Source of the DNA: Hyphomicrobiales bacterium
GTDB lineage: Bacteria > Pseudomonadota > Alphaproteobacteria > Rhizobiales > Beijerinckiaceae
Assembly (NCBI GenBank): GCA_027483795.1
Contig: JAIXTT010000008.1
Span: forward strand, 1 to 33,332
Direction: 5' to 3'
Length of the DNA: 33,332 nucleotides
Made by a program: the position numbers and the translations under genes. The notes beneath the pieces were generated by a model that worked only from the letters and a program-made list of their open reading frames with translations, was not told the origin of the DNA and ran no database searches. Shown piece after piece: positions 1 to 7,909 of this stretch (position 1 is its first letter; every line of letters starts with the position of its first letter).

Positions 1-824
1 CAGCCGGCGTTGCGCAGCGAAGCGGCCGAGCCCTTGCCCACGTCGCCGAAGCCCGCGACCATGGCGACCTTGCCCGCCATCATCACGTCCGTGCCGCGGC
101 GGATGCCGTCGACCAGCGATTCACGGCAGCCGTAGAGATTGTCGAACTTCGACTTCGTGACCGAGTCGTTCACGTTGATCGCCGGGAAGAGGAGCTTGCC
201 CTCCTTCTGCATCATGTAGAGGCGATGCACGCCCGTGGTGGTCTCTTCGGTCACGCCCTTGATGGCCTGGCCGTTGCGGCCGTACCAGCCCGGGTTCGAC
301 TTCAGGCGCTTCTTGATCGAGGCGAAGAGGACTTCTTCCTCTTCATTGGTCGCACCTTCGAGGAAGGCGACGTCGCCGTTCTCGGCGCGGATGCCGAGAT
401 GGATCAGCAGCGTCGCGTCGCCGCCGTCGTCGAGGATCATGTTCGGCGTGCCGCCGTCGCCCCATTCGAAGATCTTGTGGGTGTAGTCCCAATAGTCCTC
501 GAGGCTCTCGCCCTTGATCGCGAAGACGGGCGTGCCCTTGGCCGCGATCGCCGCCGCGGCGTGATCCTGCGTCGAATAGATGTTGCACGAGGCCCAGCGC
601 ACGTCCGCGCCGAGCGCCTGCAGCGTCTCGATCAGCACGGCGGTCTGAATGGTCATGTGCAGCGAGCCCGCGACGCGCGCGCCCTTGAGCGGCTGCGCCG
701 CGCCGTATTCGGCGCGCGTGGCCATCAGGCCGGGCATTTCCGTCTCGGCGATGGCGATCTCCTTGCGGCCCCAATCGGCGAGACCGATGTCGGCGACGCG
801 GTAGTCGTTGAAATGCTGGCTCAT
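1..824 (-). CDS. ahcY: Adenosylhomocysteinase, N-terminal 274 residues (runs off left edge)
   Basis: Cytosolic, NAD-dependent hydrolase that splits S-adenosylhomocysteine into adenosine and homocysteine, removing the product inhibitor of methyltransferases. The translation starts [19 protein letters not shown] and carries family-typical stretches: PGLMATR near residue 31, SLHMTIQTA near 53, the [14 protein letters not shown] substrate/cofactor segment near 213-226, and [10 protein letters not shown] at the start of the Rossmann fold near 257. The reading frame is open to base 1, so the C-terminal part lies outside the window. The start is set by ATG at 824 with GGGAG just upstream. It follows the HPr gene in the same direction after a 422-base gap and has its own candidate operator at 930-945, so it is probably transcribed separately. 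Identification is secure. Confidence 0.97.
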   Translation of the reverse strand, partial: MSQHFNDYRVADIGLADWGRKEIAIAETEMPGLMATRAEYGAAQPLKGARVAGSLHMTIQTAVLIETLQALGADVRWASCNIYSTQDHAAAAIAAKGTPVFAIKGESLEDYWDYTHKIFEWGDGGTPNMILDDGGDATLLIHLGIRAENGDVAFLEGATNEEEEVLFASIKKRLKSNPGWYGRNGQAIKGVTEETTTGVHRLYMMQKEGKLLFPAINVNDSVTKSKFDNLYGCRESLVDGIRRGTDVMMAGKVAMVAGFGDVGKGSAASLRNAG

Positions 825-921
825 GGGATCTCCCGGCGCATGTCGGACGGTGGCGGGCACGGGGATACGGCCCGCTTCGAGGAATTCGGCGTCCTGATAG
901 CAGGGGCCGGGCGGGGGTGCA

Positions 922-945
922 ATAAAGATATAAAGAAATCTTTAT
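922..945 (-). promoter_or_regulatory. Candidate SahR-type operator/promoter of ahcY
   Basis: Bases 930-945 read ATAAAGAAATCTTTAT, a perfect inverted repeat with 7-base arms and a 2-base spacer. A third AT-rich half-site, ATAAAGATA, lies at 922-930. The element is an AT island in very GC-rich DNA, about 106 bases upstream of the ahcY start. A weak -35-like TTGCCG on the minus strand (958-953) puts the palindrome where the -10 region would be, as expected for a repressor site. SahR, an ArsR-family regulator that responds to S-adenosylhomocysteine, controls ahcY and methionine genes in many Proteobacteria, and the form of the site fits my recollection of its motif. The assignment to SahR is inference. 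Confidence 0.55.
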
Positions 946-1246
946 GTCCTACCGGCAAATCCATGCCGGGATGACTTTCGAGAAGGCCTCATCCCGTCAA
1001 GGTGCAGCCGTCCGCTATTCGGGAGAAAGGAGCGCCGAGGCGAGCCGTTCGTGATCCGCGTCCTTCTCCCGCAAGGGGAGGAGGGAGTGCCCCTGCCGTC
1101 CGACATCGAGAAGAGACGACAGGTCTCGACGGCCCTCCCGAAGGCGGGTTTCCGAACCTGCACCAAGGTGGGGAGCGCCTTGCGGCCGCACGTCTCCAAC
1201 CATGAGGGCTTATGCGGAAGCCTCGAATGCGGGGGAGGGGAAGCCT
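946..1246. other. Gene-free spacer with repeat-like sequence
   Basis: This is the main part of the only gap over 300 bases (825-1246), between HPr and ahcY. No frame here looks like a conserved protein. The stretch around 1063-1085 contains a CTCCC-GCAA-GGGGAG hairpin within a cttctcccgcaagggg context, which resembles dispersed intergenic repeats of rhizobia. Bases 1203-1223 form an imperfect hairpin (GAGGGCTT / AAGCCTC) that could end HPr transcription, but it has no T tract. The gap may simply be repeat debris. Confidence 0.4.
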
Positions 1247-1558
1247 TTACTCTTCTTCCCCGAACCGGTCCGCCACCAGCGCCGTGATCGCGTCCATCGC
1301 GTCCTGCGCCTCGGGGCCGAGGGCCGTCACCGTGATCGTCGTGCCGATGCCTGCGCCCAGCGTCAGGATGCCCATGATCGAGGTGCCGCCTACGGTCTCG
1401 CCGCAACGCGTGACGGTGATCTCCGCGTCGTAGGAGTCGGCCGTCTGCACGAATTTCGCGGTGGCGCGGGCGTGCAGACCCTTCTTGTTGACGATGGGAA
1501 GTTCGCGGACCAGAGCCCCGTCGGGAACGGGCGCGGGCGGACAGGGCTCTTCGCTCAA
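1247..1558 (-). CDS. ptsH: HPr family phosphocarrier protein
   Basis: Small cytosolic phosphocarrier that accepts phosphate from PTS enzyme I on a histidine and passes it to an EIIA. The translation has the KKGLHARATAKFV active-site motif (phosphorylated His in LHAR) and a GGTSIMGILTLGAG segment that carries the regulatory Ser targeted by HprK. I chose the TTG at 1558 (MSEEPCPPAPVP...), giving 103 residues and placing the start 13 bases after the EIIA stop. An ATG further upstream would run into the EIIA gene. The roughly 15-residue Pro-rich extension before the HPr core is modest and its start is uncertain. It is last in the chvI-chvG-hprK-EIIA-HPr series. No sugar-specific EIIB or EIIC is present, so the role is regulatory. 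Confidence 0.93.
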   Translation of the reverse strand: MSEEPCPPAPVPDGALVRELPIVNKKGLHARATAKFVQTADSYDAEITVTRCGETVGGTSIMGILTLGAGIGTTITVTALGPEAQDAMDAITALVADRFGEEE

Positions 1559-1571
1559 TGCGGTCTCGATC

Positions 1572-1973
1572 TTACTTTCCGGCGAGCACGCGGCTCGCGA
1601 CATTGATGTATTTGCGGCCCGCATCCTGCGCCTGCGTCACGGCCTTGTCGAGGTCGCAGTCGCCGCGCACGCTGGCGAGCTTGATCAGCATCGGCAGGTT
1701 GATGCCTGCAACCACCTCGGTGCGCGAGCCGTTCATCACGGAAATCGCGAGATTGGACGGCGTGCCGCCGAACATGTCGGTCAGGACGACCACCCCGTGT
1801 CCGGAGTCGACGCGGTGGACGGCGTCCACGATGTCGCGGCGTCGCTGCTCCATATCGTCTTCCGGCCCGATCGTGATGGTCTCGACCTGCTTCTGAGGTC
1901 CGACCACATGCTCCAAAGCAGCTCGGAACTCCACGGCGAGCCGGCCGTGCGTCACGAGCACCATTCCGATCAT
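1572..1973 (-). CDS. manX: PTS EIIA, mannose-family type
   Basis: A 133-residue cytosolic phosphocarrier that receives phosphate from HPr. The sequence begins MIGMVLVTHGRLAVEF; His9 in VTHG is the expected phosphorylation site. The conserved TDMFGGTPSNLAI segment follows around residues 70-82, and the C-terminal half (INLPMLIKLA) fits the EIIA(Man) fold. The start at 1973 is supported by GGAGAAGG a few bases upstream and matches the usual family length, whereas an upstream extension to 2033 is not conserved-looking. It stands alone without EIIB/IIC/IID, as usual in alphaproteobacteria, where it acts in the nitrogen-type regulatory PTS with HPr and HprK. Confidence 0.95.
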   Translation of the reverse strand: MIGMVLVTHGRLAVEFRAALEHVVGPQKQVETITIGPEDDMEQRRRDIVDAVHRVDSGHGVVVLTDMFGGTPSNLAISVMNGSRTEVVAGINLPMLIKLASVRGDCDLDKAVTQAQDAGRKYINVASRVLAGK

Positions 1974-2058
1974 CGAGCCTTCTCCGGCGCGTCGCAGAGA
2001 CGCGTGACCTGCATTTTGTGCACTGCGGCGCAAACTTCAAGCCGCTTTTGATCTTTGT

Positions 2059-2505
2059 TCATCGCGGCGGCGGAACCGTGAAGACGCCGTGACCCAGCGC
2101 CGCGAGAACCCTGTCCTCGTCATGCGCCCGGCAGGCGATGCGCCTGATGCCGACGCCGTCGATCTCCGTCGCCTCCTCGTCGATCGTCGGCAGGCGCGAC
2201 GGCGTCGCCTCCGTGCAGTCGACCACGAGCCTGAGAACCGCGCCTTTCTCGGCCGCGGTCGCGCCGATTCCGAGGCCGCGGATCTCGACGGCGTGGAGGA
2301 TCGCCCGATGCGGGCGCAGGATCACCCGGTCATGGACCCGTTCCGCGGCGATGCGGTCGTCGCCCACCAGCCGGGCGAACAGGCCGTCGCGCGTCGCCGC
2401 ATCGACGATCCGCCGCGCCAGCGTCGATTTCCCCGCGCCCGACGGACCGCGGATCAGCACGCCCGCCTCGCCCACGACCACGGCGCTTGCATGGACGTAG
2501 GTCAT
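2059..2505 (-). CDS. hprK: HPr kinase/phosphorylase, short alphaproteobacterial form
   Basis: A 148-residue P-loop protein expected to phosphorylate HPr on its regulatory serine. Walker A is GPSGAGKS at residues 20-27, and VGDD at 47-50 supplies the acidic residues next to the active site. The N-terminal domain of Firmicutes HprK (about 130 residues) is absent. This is normal for alphaproteobacteria, so it is not a truncation. The start codon overlaps the ChvG stop as ATGA at 2505-2502, implying translational coupling with the sensor kinase. The EIIA gene follows after 85 bases. A distant paralogue of the same superfamily occurs at 30875 in this window. Confidence 0.95.
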   Translation of the reverse strand: MTYVHASAVVVGEAGVLIRGPSGAGKSTLARRIVDAATRDGLFARLVGDDRIAAERVHDRVILRPHRAILHAVEIRGLGIGATAAEKGAVLRLVVDCTEATPSRLPTIDEEATEIDGVGIRRIACRAHDEDRVLAALGHGVFTVPPPR

Positions 2506-4268
2506 CGCGCCGCCGGGATCGAGACGATGAAGCGGGCGCCGAGGCGGCGCGGCTCGCCGGAGCCGTCGGAGGAATCGAGCCTGTTCTCCGCCCGCACGAC
2601 GCCGCGATGGGCGTGGACGATCTGGCGCGAGATGGACAGTCCGAGCCCCGAATTCTGGCCGAAGCCCTGTTCCGGACGGTCCGTGTAGAAGCGCTCGAAG
2701 ATGCGTTCGAGCGCATGGGGCGGGATGCCCGGTCCGTCGTCCTCGACGGCGATCTCCACCATCGACCCGCGCCGGGCGAGATGCACCCGCACCTCCCCTG
2801 TCGGATCGGAGAAGGAGCGCGCGTTGTCGAGCAGATTGTTGATCACCTGGCTCAGCCGGGATTCATGGCCGATCACGAAGAAGGCCTCCGCCGGGGCGGG
2901 ATCCGGCGACACCGTCACCCGGATCTGCGCCTCCGAGGAATGGATCTCGTTGCCGATCGAAGTCACCGTCAGGATCAGGTTCTTCATGTCGACGGGCTCG
3001 GCCTCCGCCCGCGCGAGTTCGGCGTCGAGGCGCGAGGCGTCGGAAATGTCGCTGATCAGCCGGTCGAGCCGCCGCACGTCGTGCTGGATCACGGCGAGGA
3101 GCCGCGCGCGGCTTTCCTCGTTGCGGGCGAGCGGCAGGGTCTCCACCGCGCTGCGCAGGGAGGTCAGCGGGTTCTTCAATTCATGGGCCACGTCGGCGGC
3201 GAAGCTCTCGATCGCGTCGATCCGGTCGTAGAGCGCCCGCGTCATGTCGCGCAGCGATCCCGAAAGATGGCCGATCTCGTCCGAACGGTCGGTGAAGTCG
3301 GGGATCTCCTCGCGCACCCGCGTTCCGCGCCGGACGCGGTCGGCCGCCGCCGAGAGCCGCCGCATCGGCCCCGCGATCGTGCCCGCGAACACCGCCGAAA
3401 CCACCAGCATGACCGCCGCCGCGATCAGGAACACGCGCAGGATCGCCATGCGTTCGGCGGCGATGGTCGCGTCGATGTCGCCGCCCTGCGTGGAGAGCAG
3501 CAGCGCGCCGCGCACCGCGCGGAAACGCTGCACGGGCACGGCCACCGAGACGATCGTTTCGCCGCGCGCGTTCACGCGCACCGTGCTCGAGGCCTGCCCG
3601 CCGAGGGCCCGCAGCACTTCGGGCAGGTTCCGGGCGTTGGTGGCGCCGATCTCTTCCGCGAGCGGCGTCTCGATCCGACCGAAGCGCCGCTTCACGGTGT
3701 TCCATGTCCGCTCGATCAGCGTGTCCGGCTCCATCGTCGGCGGCGGGAGTTCGAACCGGATGATGTCGCCCGCGCGGTAGAGCGAGCGCGAATCCAGCAC
3801 GAGCGATCCTTCGCGGTCGTAGATGCGGGCGCGCGTCCGCGTCGGCGTCACGAGCCGGCGCAGCAGCGGGGCCACGCGTTCGGGATTGATCGAGAATTCG
3901 AGGATGGATTCCTCGGCCGCACCGGCGCTTTCTCCCGCCTGCAGCTGGAGCAGCTTGTCCGGATCGATCGTGATCGTGTCGGTCTCCACCGTCGCGGACG
4001 CGGCGATCGCCCCGGCGATGATCTCGCCCTGCGTGAGAAGGCTCTGGACGCGCGCGTCGATCAGCCCTTCGCGGAACTGGTTGAGATAGAGAAAGGCGAC
4101 GAACAGCGCGAACAGGCCCGCGAGGTTCAGCACGACGATCCGCCGGACGAGGCTCGACGAGGCGCGCGCCGCGAGGACCCGTGCCGCGATCCGCAAGCGG
4201 TCGCGCAGCGCCCGCCGGCGTTTGGCGCCGGACTCCGCGCCCTGTTCCGTCCCGACCTCGCTCGTCAT
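2502..4268 (-). CDS. chvG: Sensor histidine kinase ChvG (ExoS-like)
   Basis: Inner-membrane sensor of the acid/envelope-stress two-component system ChvG-ChvI. The 588 residues show a basic cytoplasmic N-terminus, TM1 at about 43-62, a periplasmic sensor region of about 210 residues (63-275), TM2 at about 276-298, a HAMP linker (299-350), and a HisKA box AADVAHELKNPLTS with phospho-His362. The ATPase domain has an N-box near 476-484, DDGPGIP at 510-516 and GLGLSI at 541-546. All catalytic elements are present. It lies 22 bases after the chvI stop and overlaps hprK by 4 bases, as in rhizobia. In those relatives the periplasmic repressor ExoR controls it. ExoR is not in this window. Confidence 0.96.
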   Translation of the reverse strand: MTSEVGTEQGAESGAKRRRALRDRLRIAARVLAARASSSLVRRIVVLNLAGLFALFVAFLYLNQFREGLIDARVQSLLTQGEIIAGAIAASATVETDTITIDPDKLLQLQAGESAGAAEESILEFSINPERVAPLLRRLVTPTRTRARIYDREGSLVLDSRSLYRAGDIIRFELPPPTMEPDTLIERTWNTVKRRFGRIETPLAEEIGATNARNLPEVLRALGGQASSTVRVNARGETIVSVAVPVQRFRAVRGALLLSTQGGDIDATIAAERMAILRVFLIAAAVMLVVSAVFAGTIAGPMRRLSAAADRVRRGTRVREEIPDFTDRSDEIGHLSGSLRDMTRALYDRIDAIESFAADVAHELKNPLTSLRSAVETLPLARNEESRARLLAVIQHDVRRLDRLISDISDASRLDAELARAEAEPVDMKNLILTVTSIGNEIHSSEAQIRVTVSPDPAPAEAFFVIGHESRLSQVINNLLDNARSFSDPTGEVRVHLARRGSMVEIAVEDDGPGIPPHALERIFERFYTDRPEQGFGQNSGLGLSISRQIVHAHRGVVRAENRLDSSDGSGEPRRLGARFIVSIPAAR

Positions 4269-4290
4269 TCCGGTCGTCCGTGCGGCGTTC

Positions 4291-4989
4291 TCACGCTTCC
4301 TTGAAGCGATAGCCCACGCCGTAGAGGGTTTCGATCATTTCGAAGTCGTCGTCCACCGCCTTGAACTTCTTGCGCAGCCGCTTGATGTGGCTGTCGATGG
4401 TGCGGTCGTCGACATAGACCTGATCGTCATAGGCGGCGTCCATGAGCGCATTGCGGCTCTTCACGACGCCCGGGCGCGAAGCGAGCGCCTGCAGGATCAG
4501 GAACTCCGTCACCGTGAGCGTCACCTGCAGGCCCTTCCAGGTGCAGGTGTGCCGTTCGGGATCCATGACCAACTGGCCGCGTTCGAGTACGCGGGCGTCG
4601 CCCTCCTTCACGGCCGAGGGCTCGCGATTGCCGGCACGCCGCAGCACGGCCTTCACGCGCTCGACGAGGAGCCGCTGCGAGAACGGTTTCCGGATGAAGT
4701 CGTCGGCTCCCATCTTGAGCCCGAAGAGTTCGTCGATCTCCTCGTCCTTGGAGGTCAGGAAGATGACGGGCAGATCCGATTTTTGGCGGAGCCTGCGCAG
4801 AAGCTCCATTCCGTCCATGCGGGGCATCTTGATGTCGAAGATCGCAAGGTCCGGCGGCGTCTGCCGCAGCCCTTCGAGCGCCGAGGCGCCGTCCGTATAG
4901 GTCTGCACCCGATAGCCCTCGTTTTCGAGGGCGATGGAAACCGAGGTCAGGATGTTGCGGTCGTCGTCCACGAGGGCGATGGTCGGCAT
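4291..4989 (-). CDS. chvI: Response regulator ChvI, OmpR/PhoB family
   Basis: DNA-binding partner of ChvG. The 232 residues start [17 protein letters not shown]: acidic pocket Asp8-10, phospho-acceptor Asp52 in [19 protein letters not shown] near 86-92 and KPFS near 109. A winged-helix domain follows at about 130-230 ([37 protein letters not shown]). In Agrobacterium and Sinorhizobium the orthologue controls acid-responsive, exopolysaccharide and virulence/symbiosis genes and influences the nearby pckA. The start at 4989 has only a weak purine-rich GAGAGAGA leader. The 219-base gap to the divergent HugZ-like gene should hold both promoters. Confidence 0.96.
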   Translation of the reverse strand: MPTIALVDDDRNILTSVSIALENEGYRVQTYTDGASALEGLRQTPPDLAIFDIKMPRMDGMELLRRLRQKSDLPVIFLTSKDEEIDELFGLKMGADDFIRKPFSQRLLVERVKAVLRRAGNREPSAVKEGDARVLERGQLVMDPERHTCTWKGLQVTLTVTEFLILQALASRPGVVKSRNALMDAAYDDQVYVDDRTIDSHIKRLRKKFKAVDDDFEMIETLYGVGYRFKEA

Positions 4990-5208
4990 GTCTCTCTCTC
5001 GAGCGCGGCAAGTACGAAGCTTATATGGGGAGGGAGCGCGGCCGAATCATGGCCTGTGCGGTCCGAATCGTCATCCTGCCCGACCGTCGCCGCATTCCGG
5101 CTGCGGCGCTGCAGGCGTCCGCCTTTCGGTTTCGTCCTCGTCGGCGGCTCGTCTATTGTCGCCACGCGCCGCCGTGAGACCTTCGGCATGAGGCGAGGAG
5201 AGCGAAGG

Positions 5209-5970
5209 ATGAACGACCCCGTCCGCCCCGCCGACGACGAATCCCGAGCGACGGCCGAAAGGCTGATCCGCTCCGCCCGCCGCGGGTCGCTCGGAACGCT
5301 CGAGCCCTCGACCGGGCACCCCTTCGTCAGCCTGACGAGCCTCGCGACCGACGTCGACGGCACGCCCCTGATCCTCGTCTCGCAGTTGTCCCACCATACG
5401 GGTCATCTCATGGCGGATCCGCGCTGCTCTCTGCTCGTCGGCGAGGACGGCAAGGGCGATCCGCTCGCCCATCCCCGGATCACGTTGACCTGTCGGGCGG
5501 TTCCGGTCGAGCGGGACGGGGAGATCGGCGCGCGGATCCGCCGTCGCTTCCTCGCGCGCCAACCCAAGGCCGCCCTCTATGTCGACTTTCCCGATTTCGG
5601 CTTCTTCAAGCTGGAGATCGAACGGGGCAGCCTCAACGGCGGCTTCGGCAAGGCCTTCAGGATGGACCGGTCCGATCTCGTTCTCGACCTCGCGGACGCC
5701 GCCGAACTCGTCGCGACGGAGGAGGGCGCGATCGGCCACATGAACGAGGACCATCCCGAAACGGCGAAGCTCTATGCCGAAAAGCTGCTCGGGCTCCCCG
5801 CCGCACGATGGCGGATGACGGGAATCGATCCGGCCGGTTGCGACCTTTCGGCGGCCGACATGACCGCAAGGCTGCCTTTCCCCGAGCGCGTGACGGACGG
5901 AGAAGGATTGCGCCTCATGCTGCATCGTCTCGCCGTATCCGCGCGTTCAGCCGGGTCCATAACGGGTTAA
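5209..5970 (+). CDS. HugZ-like pyridoxamine 5'-phosphate oxidase-fold protein with DUF2470 domain
   Basis: A 253-residue soluble protein. Residues about 15-155 form a split-barrel flavin/haem-binding fold (GSLGTL, PFVSLTSLATD, LILVSQLSHHTGHLMADPRCSLLV), and the C-terminal DUF2470-type domain has the conserved GHMNEDHPET motif at 176-185. HugZ relatives bind or degrade haem, and in many alphaproteobacteria members of unknown substrate are annotated as HugZ-like. The start at 5209 is preceded by GGAG and GAAGG; an ATG 21 bases upstream in the same frame is possible. The gene sits alone between chvI and pckA. Whether it is an iron gene, a flavoprotein, or something linked to the ChvI response cannot be decided from sequence. 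Confidence 0.85.
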   Translation: MNDPVRPADDESRATAERLIRSARRGSLGTLEPSTGHPFVSLTSLATDVDGTPLILVSQLSHHTGHLMADPRCSLLVGEDGKGDPLAHPRITLTCRAVPVERDGEIGARIRRRFLARQPKAALYVDFPDFGFFKLEIERGSLNGGFGKAFRMDRSDLVLDLADAAELVATEEGAIGHMNEDHPETAKLYAEKLLGLPAARWRMTGIDPAGCDLSAADMTARLPFPERVTDGEGLRLMLHRLAVSARSAGSITG

Positions 5971-6033
5971 ACCGATTGAAAAAGTTCGAAAGATGAACCG
6001 GGCATTTTCCTTGGCTTCTTCTTTCGTCGGGCT

Positions 6034-6049
6034 GCAACCGTACAGTTGC
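6034..6049. promoter_or_regulatory. Near-perfect palindrome upstream of pckA
   Basis: GCAACCGTACAGTTGC is a 16-base palindrome with one mismatched pair, 164 bases upstream of the pckA GTG start. Its shape would suit a LacI/GalR-type or other dimeric regulator. Rhizobial pckA genes are known to be controlled by the LacI-type PckR and influenced by ChvI, but I cannot match this site to either motif with certainty. The 5971-6213 spacer shows no convincing -35/-10 pair. Confidence 0.35.
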
Positions 6050-6213
6050 GAAAACGTCTTGTTTAAGGCCCGTCGTCGTGCTCATAGGTCGAGCGCGGGC
6101 TTCGCAGGAGGGCCGCGACGAGCCCGTGCGGCCGAAGCCGGACCTTCCGGGCGGGCGTGACGGGACGAAGCAAAAGGCGGCCGGAAGACCGGCGGCGGGC
6201 GAGGAGTTCTCAG

Positions 6214-7824
6214 GTGATCAACGTCGGTACCTTCAACAGCGCCGCAGGCGCCGAGACCTTCGGATTCAAGGACCTTCAAAAGGTCTTCTGGAACATGGAA
6301 GCTCCCCGGCTCTACGAGGAGTCGATCCGCCGTCAGGAAGCGCGCCTCGCCGCGGGCGGCCCCATCGTCGCCCAGACCGGCGTCCACACGGGCCGCTCGC
6401 CCAAGGACAAGTTCGTCGTCGAGGACGATACCACCCGCGACACGATCTGGTGGGACAACAACGGCAAGATGAGCCAGGCCCATTTCGAGGTTCTGCTCGC
6501 CGACTTCATCGAGCACGCCAAGGGCAAGGAACTCTTCGCGCAGGATCTCTACGGCGCGGCGGATCCCTCGCACCGCGTCCGCGCCCGCGTGTTCACGGAA
6601 TACGCCTGGCACTCGCTCTTCATCCGCAACCTGCTGATCCGTCCCCGGCACGACGACATCGCGGGTTACGTGCCGCAGATGACCATCGTCGACCTGCCGA
6701 GCTTCAAGGCCGATCCGGCCCGCCACGGCTGCCGCTCCGAGACGGTCATCGCCATCGACTTCACCCGCAACATCGTGCTCATCGGCGGCACGTCCTATGC
6801 GGGCGAGATGAAGAAGTCGGTCTTCACCTATCTGAACTACGTTCTGCCGAACAAGAAGATCATGCCGATGCACTGCTCGGCGAATGTCGGCGACGCGGGC
6901 GACTCCGCGCTCTTCTTCGGCCTCTCCGGCACGGGCAAGACCACGCTCTCCGCCGATCCGAACCGCACGCTGCTCGGCGACGACGAGCACGGCTGGGGCC
7001 CGGAAGGCATCTTCAACTTCGAAGGCGGCTGCTACGCCAAGGCGATCAAGCTGTCGCGCGAGGCCGAGCCCGAGATCTACGACACCACGGAACGCTTCGG
7101 CACCGTGATGGAGAACGTGGTGCTCGACGAGCAGGGCCGTCCCGACTTCGACGACGGCTCGCGCACCGAGAACACCCGCATCGCCTATCCGCTGGACTTC
7201 ATCGCAAACGCCTCCTCGACGGGCCTCGCGGGCATGCCGAAGAACATCGTCATGCTGACCTGCGACGCCTTCGGCGTGATGCCGCCGATCGCGAAGCTGA
7301 CGCCCGCGCAGGCGATGTATCACTTCCTCTCCGGCTACACCGCCAAGGTGGCGGGCACGGAGAAGGGCGTGACGGAGCCGCAGGCGACGTTCTCGACCTG
7401 CTTCGGCGCGCCCTTCGTGCCGCGTCACCCGTCGGTCTACGGCAACATGCTGCGCGACCTCATCGCCAAGCACGACGTCGACTGCTGGCTCGTCAACACC
7501 GGCTGGACGGGCGGCAAATACGGCGTCGGCCGTCGCATGCCGATCCGCGTCACGCGCCGCCTGCTCACGGCCGCGCGCGACGGCTCGCTGAACCGCGCCG
7601 ACTTCCGCACGGACCCCTATTTCGGCTTCTCGGTCCCGACCTCGGTGCCGGGCGTCGAGCCGCACATCCTCTATCCGGTCAAGACCTGGCAGGACAAGGC
7701 GGCCTTCGCCGAGATGGCGGGCAAGCTGGTCGACATGTTCCGCACGAATTTCGAGAAGTTCGAGCAGCATGTCGACGCCGACGTCCGCGCCGCCGCTCCC
7801 GCGAGCCGTCTCGCGGCCGAGTGA
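6214..7824 (+). CDS. pckA: Phosphoenolpyruvate carboxykinase (ATP)
   Basis: First committed gluconeogenic enzyme: oxaloacetate + ATP to phosphoenolpyruvate + CO2 + ADP, in the cytosol. Visible elements are [12 protein letters not shown] (substrate-binding Arg, about 56-67), the P-loop [12 protein letters not shown] (about 235-246), LLGDDEHGW just after (metal-binding Asp), and the C-terminal [14 protein letters not shown] adenine/ATP loop. I chose GTG at 6214 ([12 protein letters not shown]), with GAGGAG upstream, because it gives 536 residues, the usual rhizobial length. Starting at 6157 adds a non-conserved basic stretch. The gene is monocistronic and closed by the terminator at 7860. Divergence from chvI matches the synteny in rhizobia, where acid and succinate conditions induce pckA. 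Confidence 0.97.
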   Translation: MINVGTFNSAAGAETFGFKDLQKVFWNMEAPRLYEESIRRQEARLAAGGPIVAQTGVHTGRSPKDKFVVEDDTTRDTIWWDNNGKMSQAHFEVLLADFIEHAKGKELFAQDLYGAADPSHRVRARVFTEYAWHSLFIRNLLIRPRHDDIAGYVPQMTIVDLPSFKADPARHGCRSETVIAIDFTRNIVLIGGTSYAGEMKKSVFTYLNYVLPNKKIMPMHCSANVGDAGDSALFFGLSGTGKTTLSADPNRTLLGDDEHGWGPEGIFNFEGGCYAKAIKLSREAEPEIYDTTERFGTVMENVVLDEQGRPDFDDGSRTENTRIAYPLDFIANASSTGLAGMPKNIVMLTCDAFGVMPPIAKLTPAQAMYHFLSGYTAKVAGTEKGVTEPQATFSTCFGAPFVPRHPSVYGNMLRDLIAKHDVDCWLVNTGWTGGKYGVGRRMPIRVTRRLLTAARDGSLNRADFRTDPYFGFSVPTSVPGVEPHILYPVKTWQDKAAFAEMAGKLVDMFRTNFEKFEQHVDADVRAAAPASRLAAE

Positions 7825-7859
7825 TCCGGGACGATCGTCCCGTCCCTTTTCCGCAGACG

Positions 7860-7892
7860 AAAACGGCGGCCCTCGGGCCGCCGTTTTCTTTT
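7860..7892. terminator. Bidirectional intrinsic terminator between pckA and the antiporter gene
   Basis: A perfect 13-base stem (AAAACGGCGGCCC at 7860-7872 and its complement at 7875-7887) closes around a 2-base loop and is followed by a T-rich run on the plus strand. The A-run at the left end becomes a T-run on the minus strand. It therefore fits both convergent genes, pckA (stop 7824) and the antiporter (stop 7910). Confidence 0.92.
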
Positions 7893-7909
7893 CCGGTTTC
7901 TCCGCGCCG

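Noticed and set aside
825-960. SAH or SAM/SAH riboswitch upstream of ahcY
   Set aside because: I could not see the paired-stem layout or conserved bases of these riboswitches; the palindrome at 930-945 looks like a protein operator.
942-1406. Minus-strand open frame covering the HPr-ahcY gap
   Set aside because: It overlaps HPr out of frame, then reads repeat-like DNA (PSSPCGRRTRI type). No ribosome site or conserved feature.
2059-2505. Truncated hprK pseudogene
   Set aside because: Lack of the N-terminal domain is normal for alphaproteobacterial HprK; the P-loop and acidic motif are intact.
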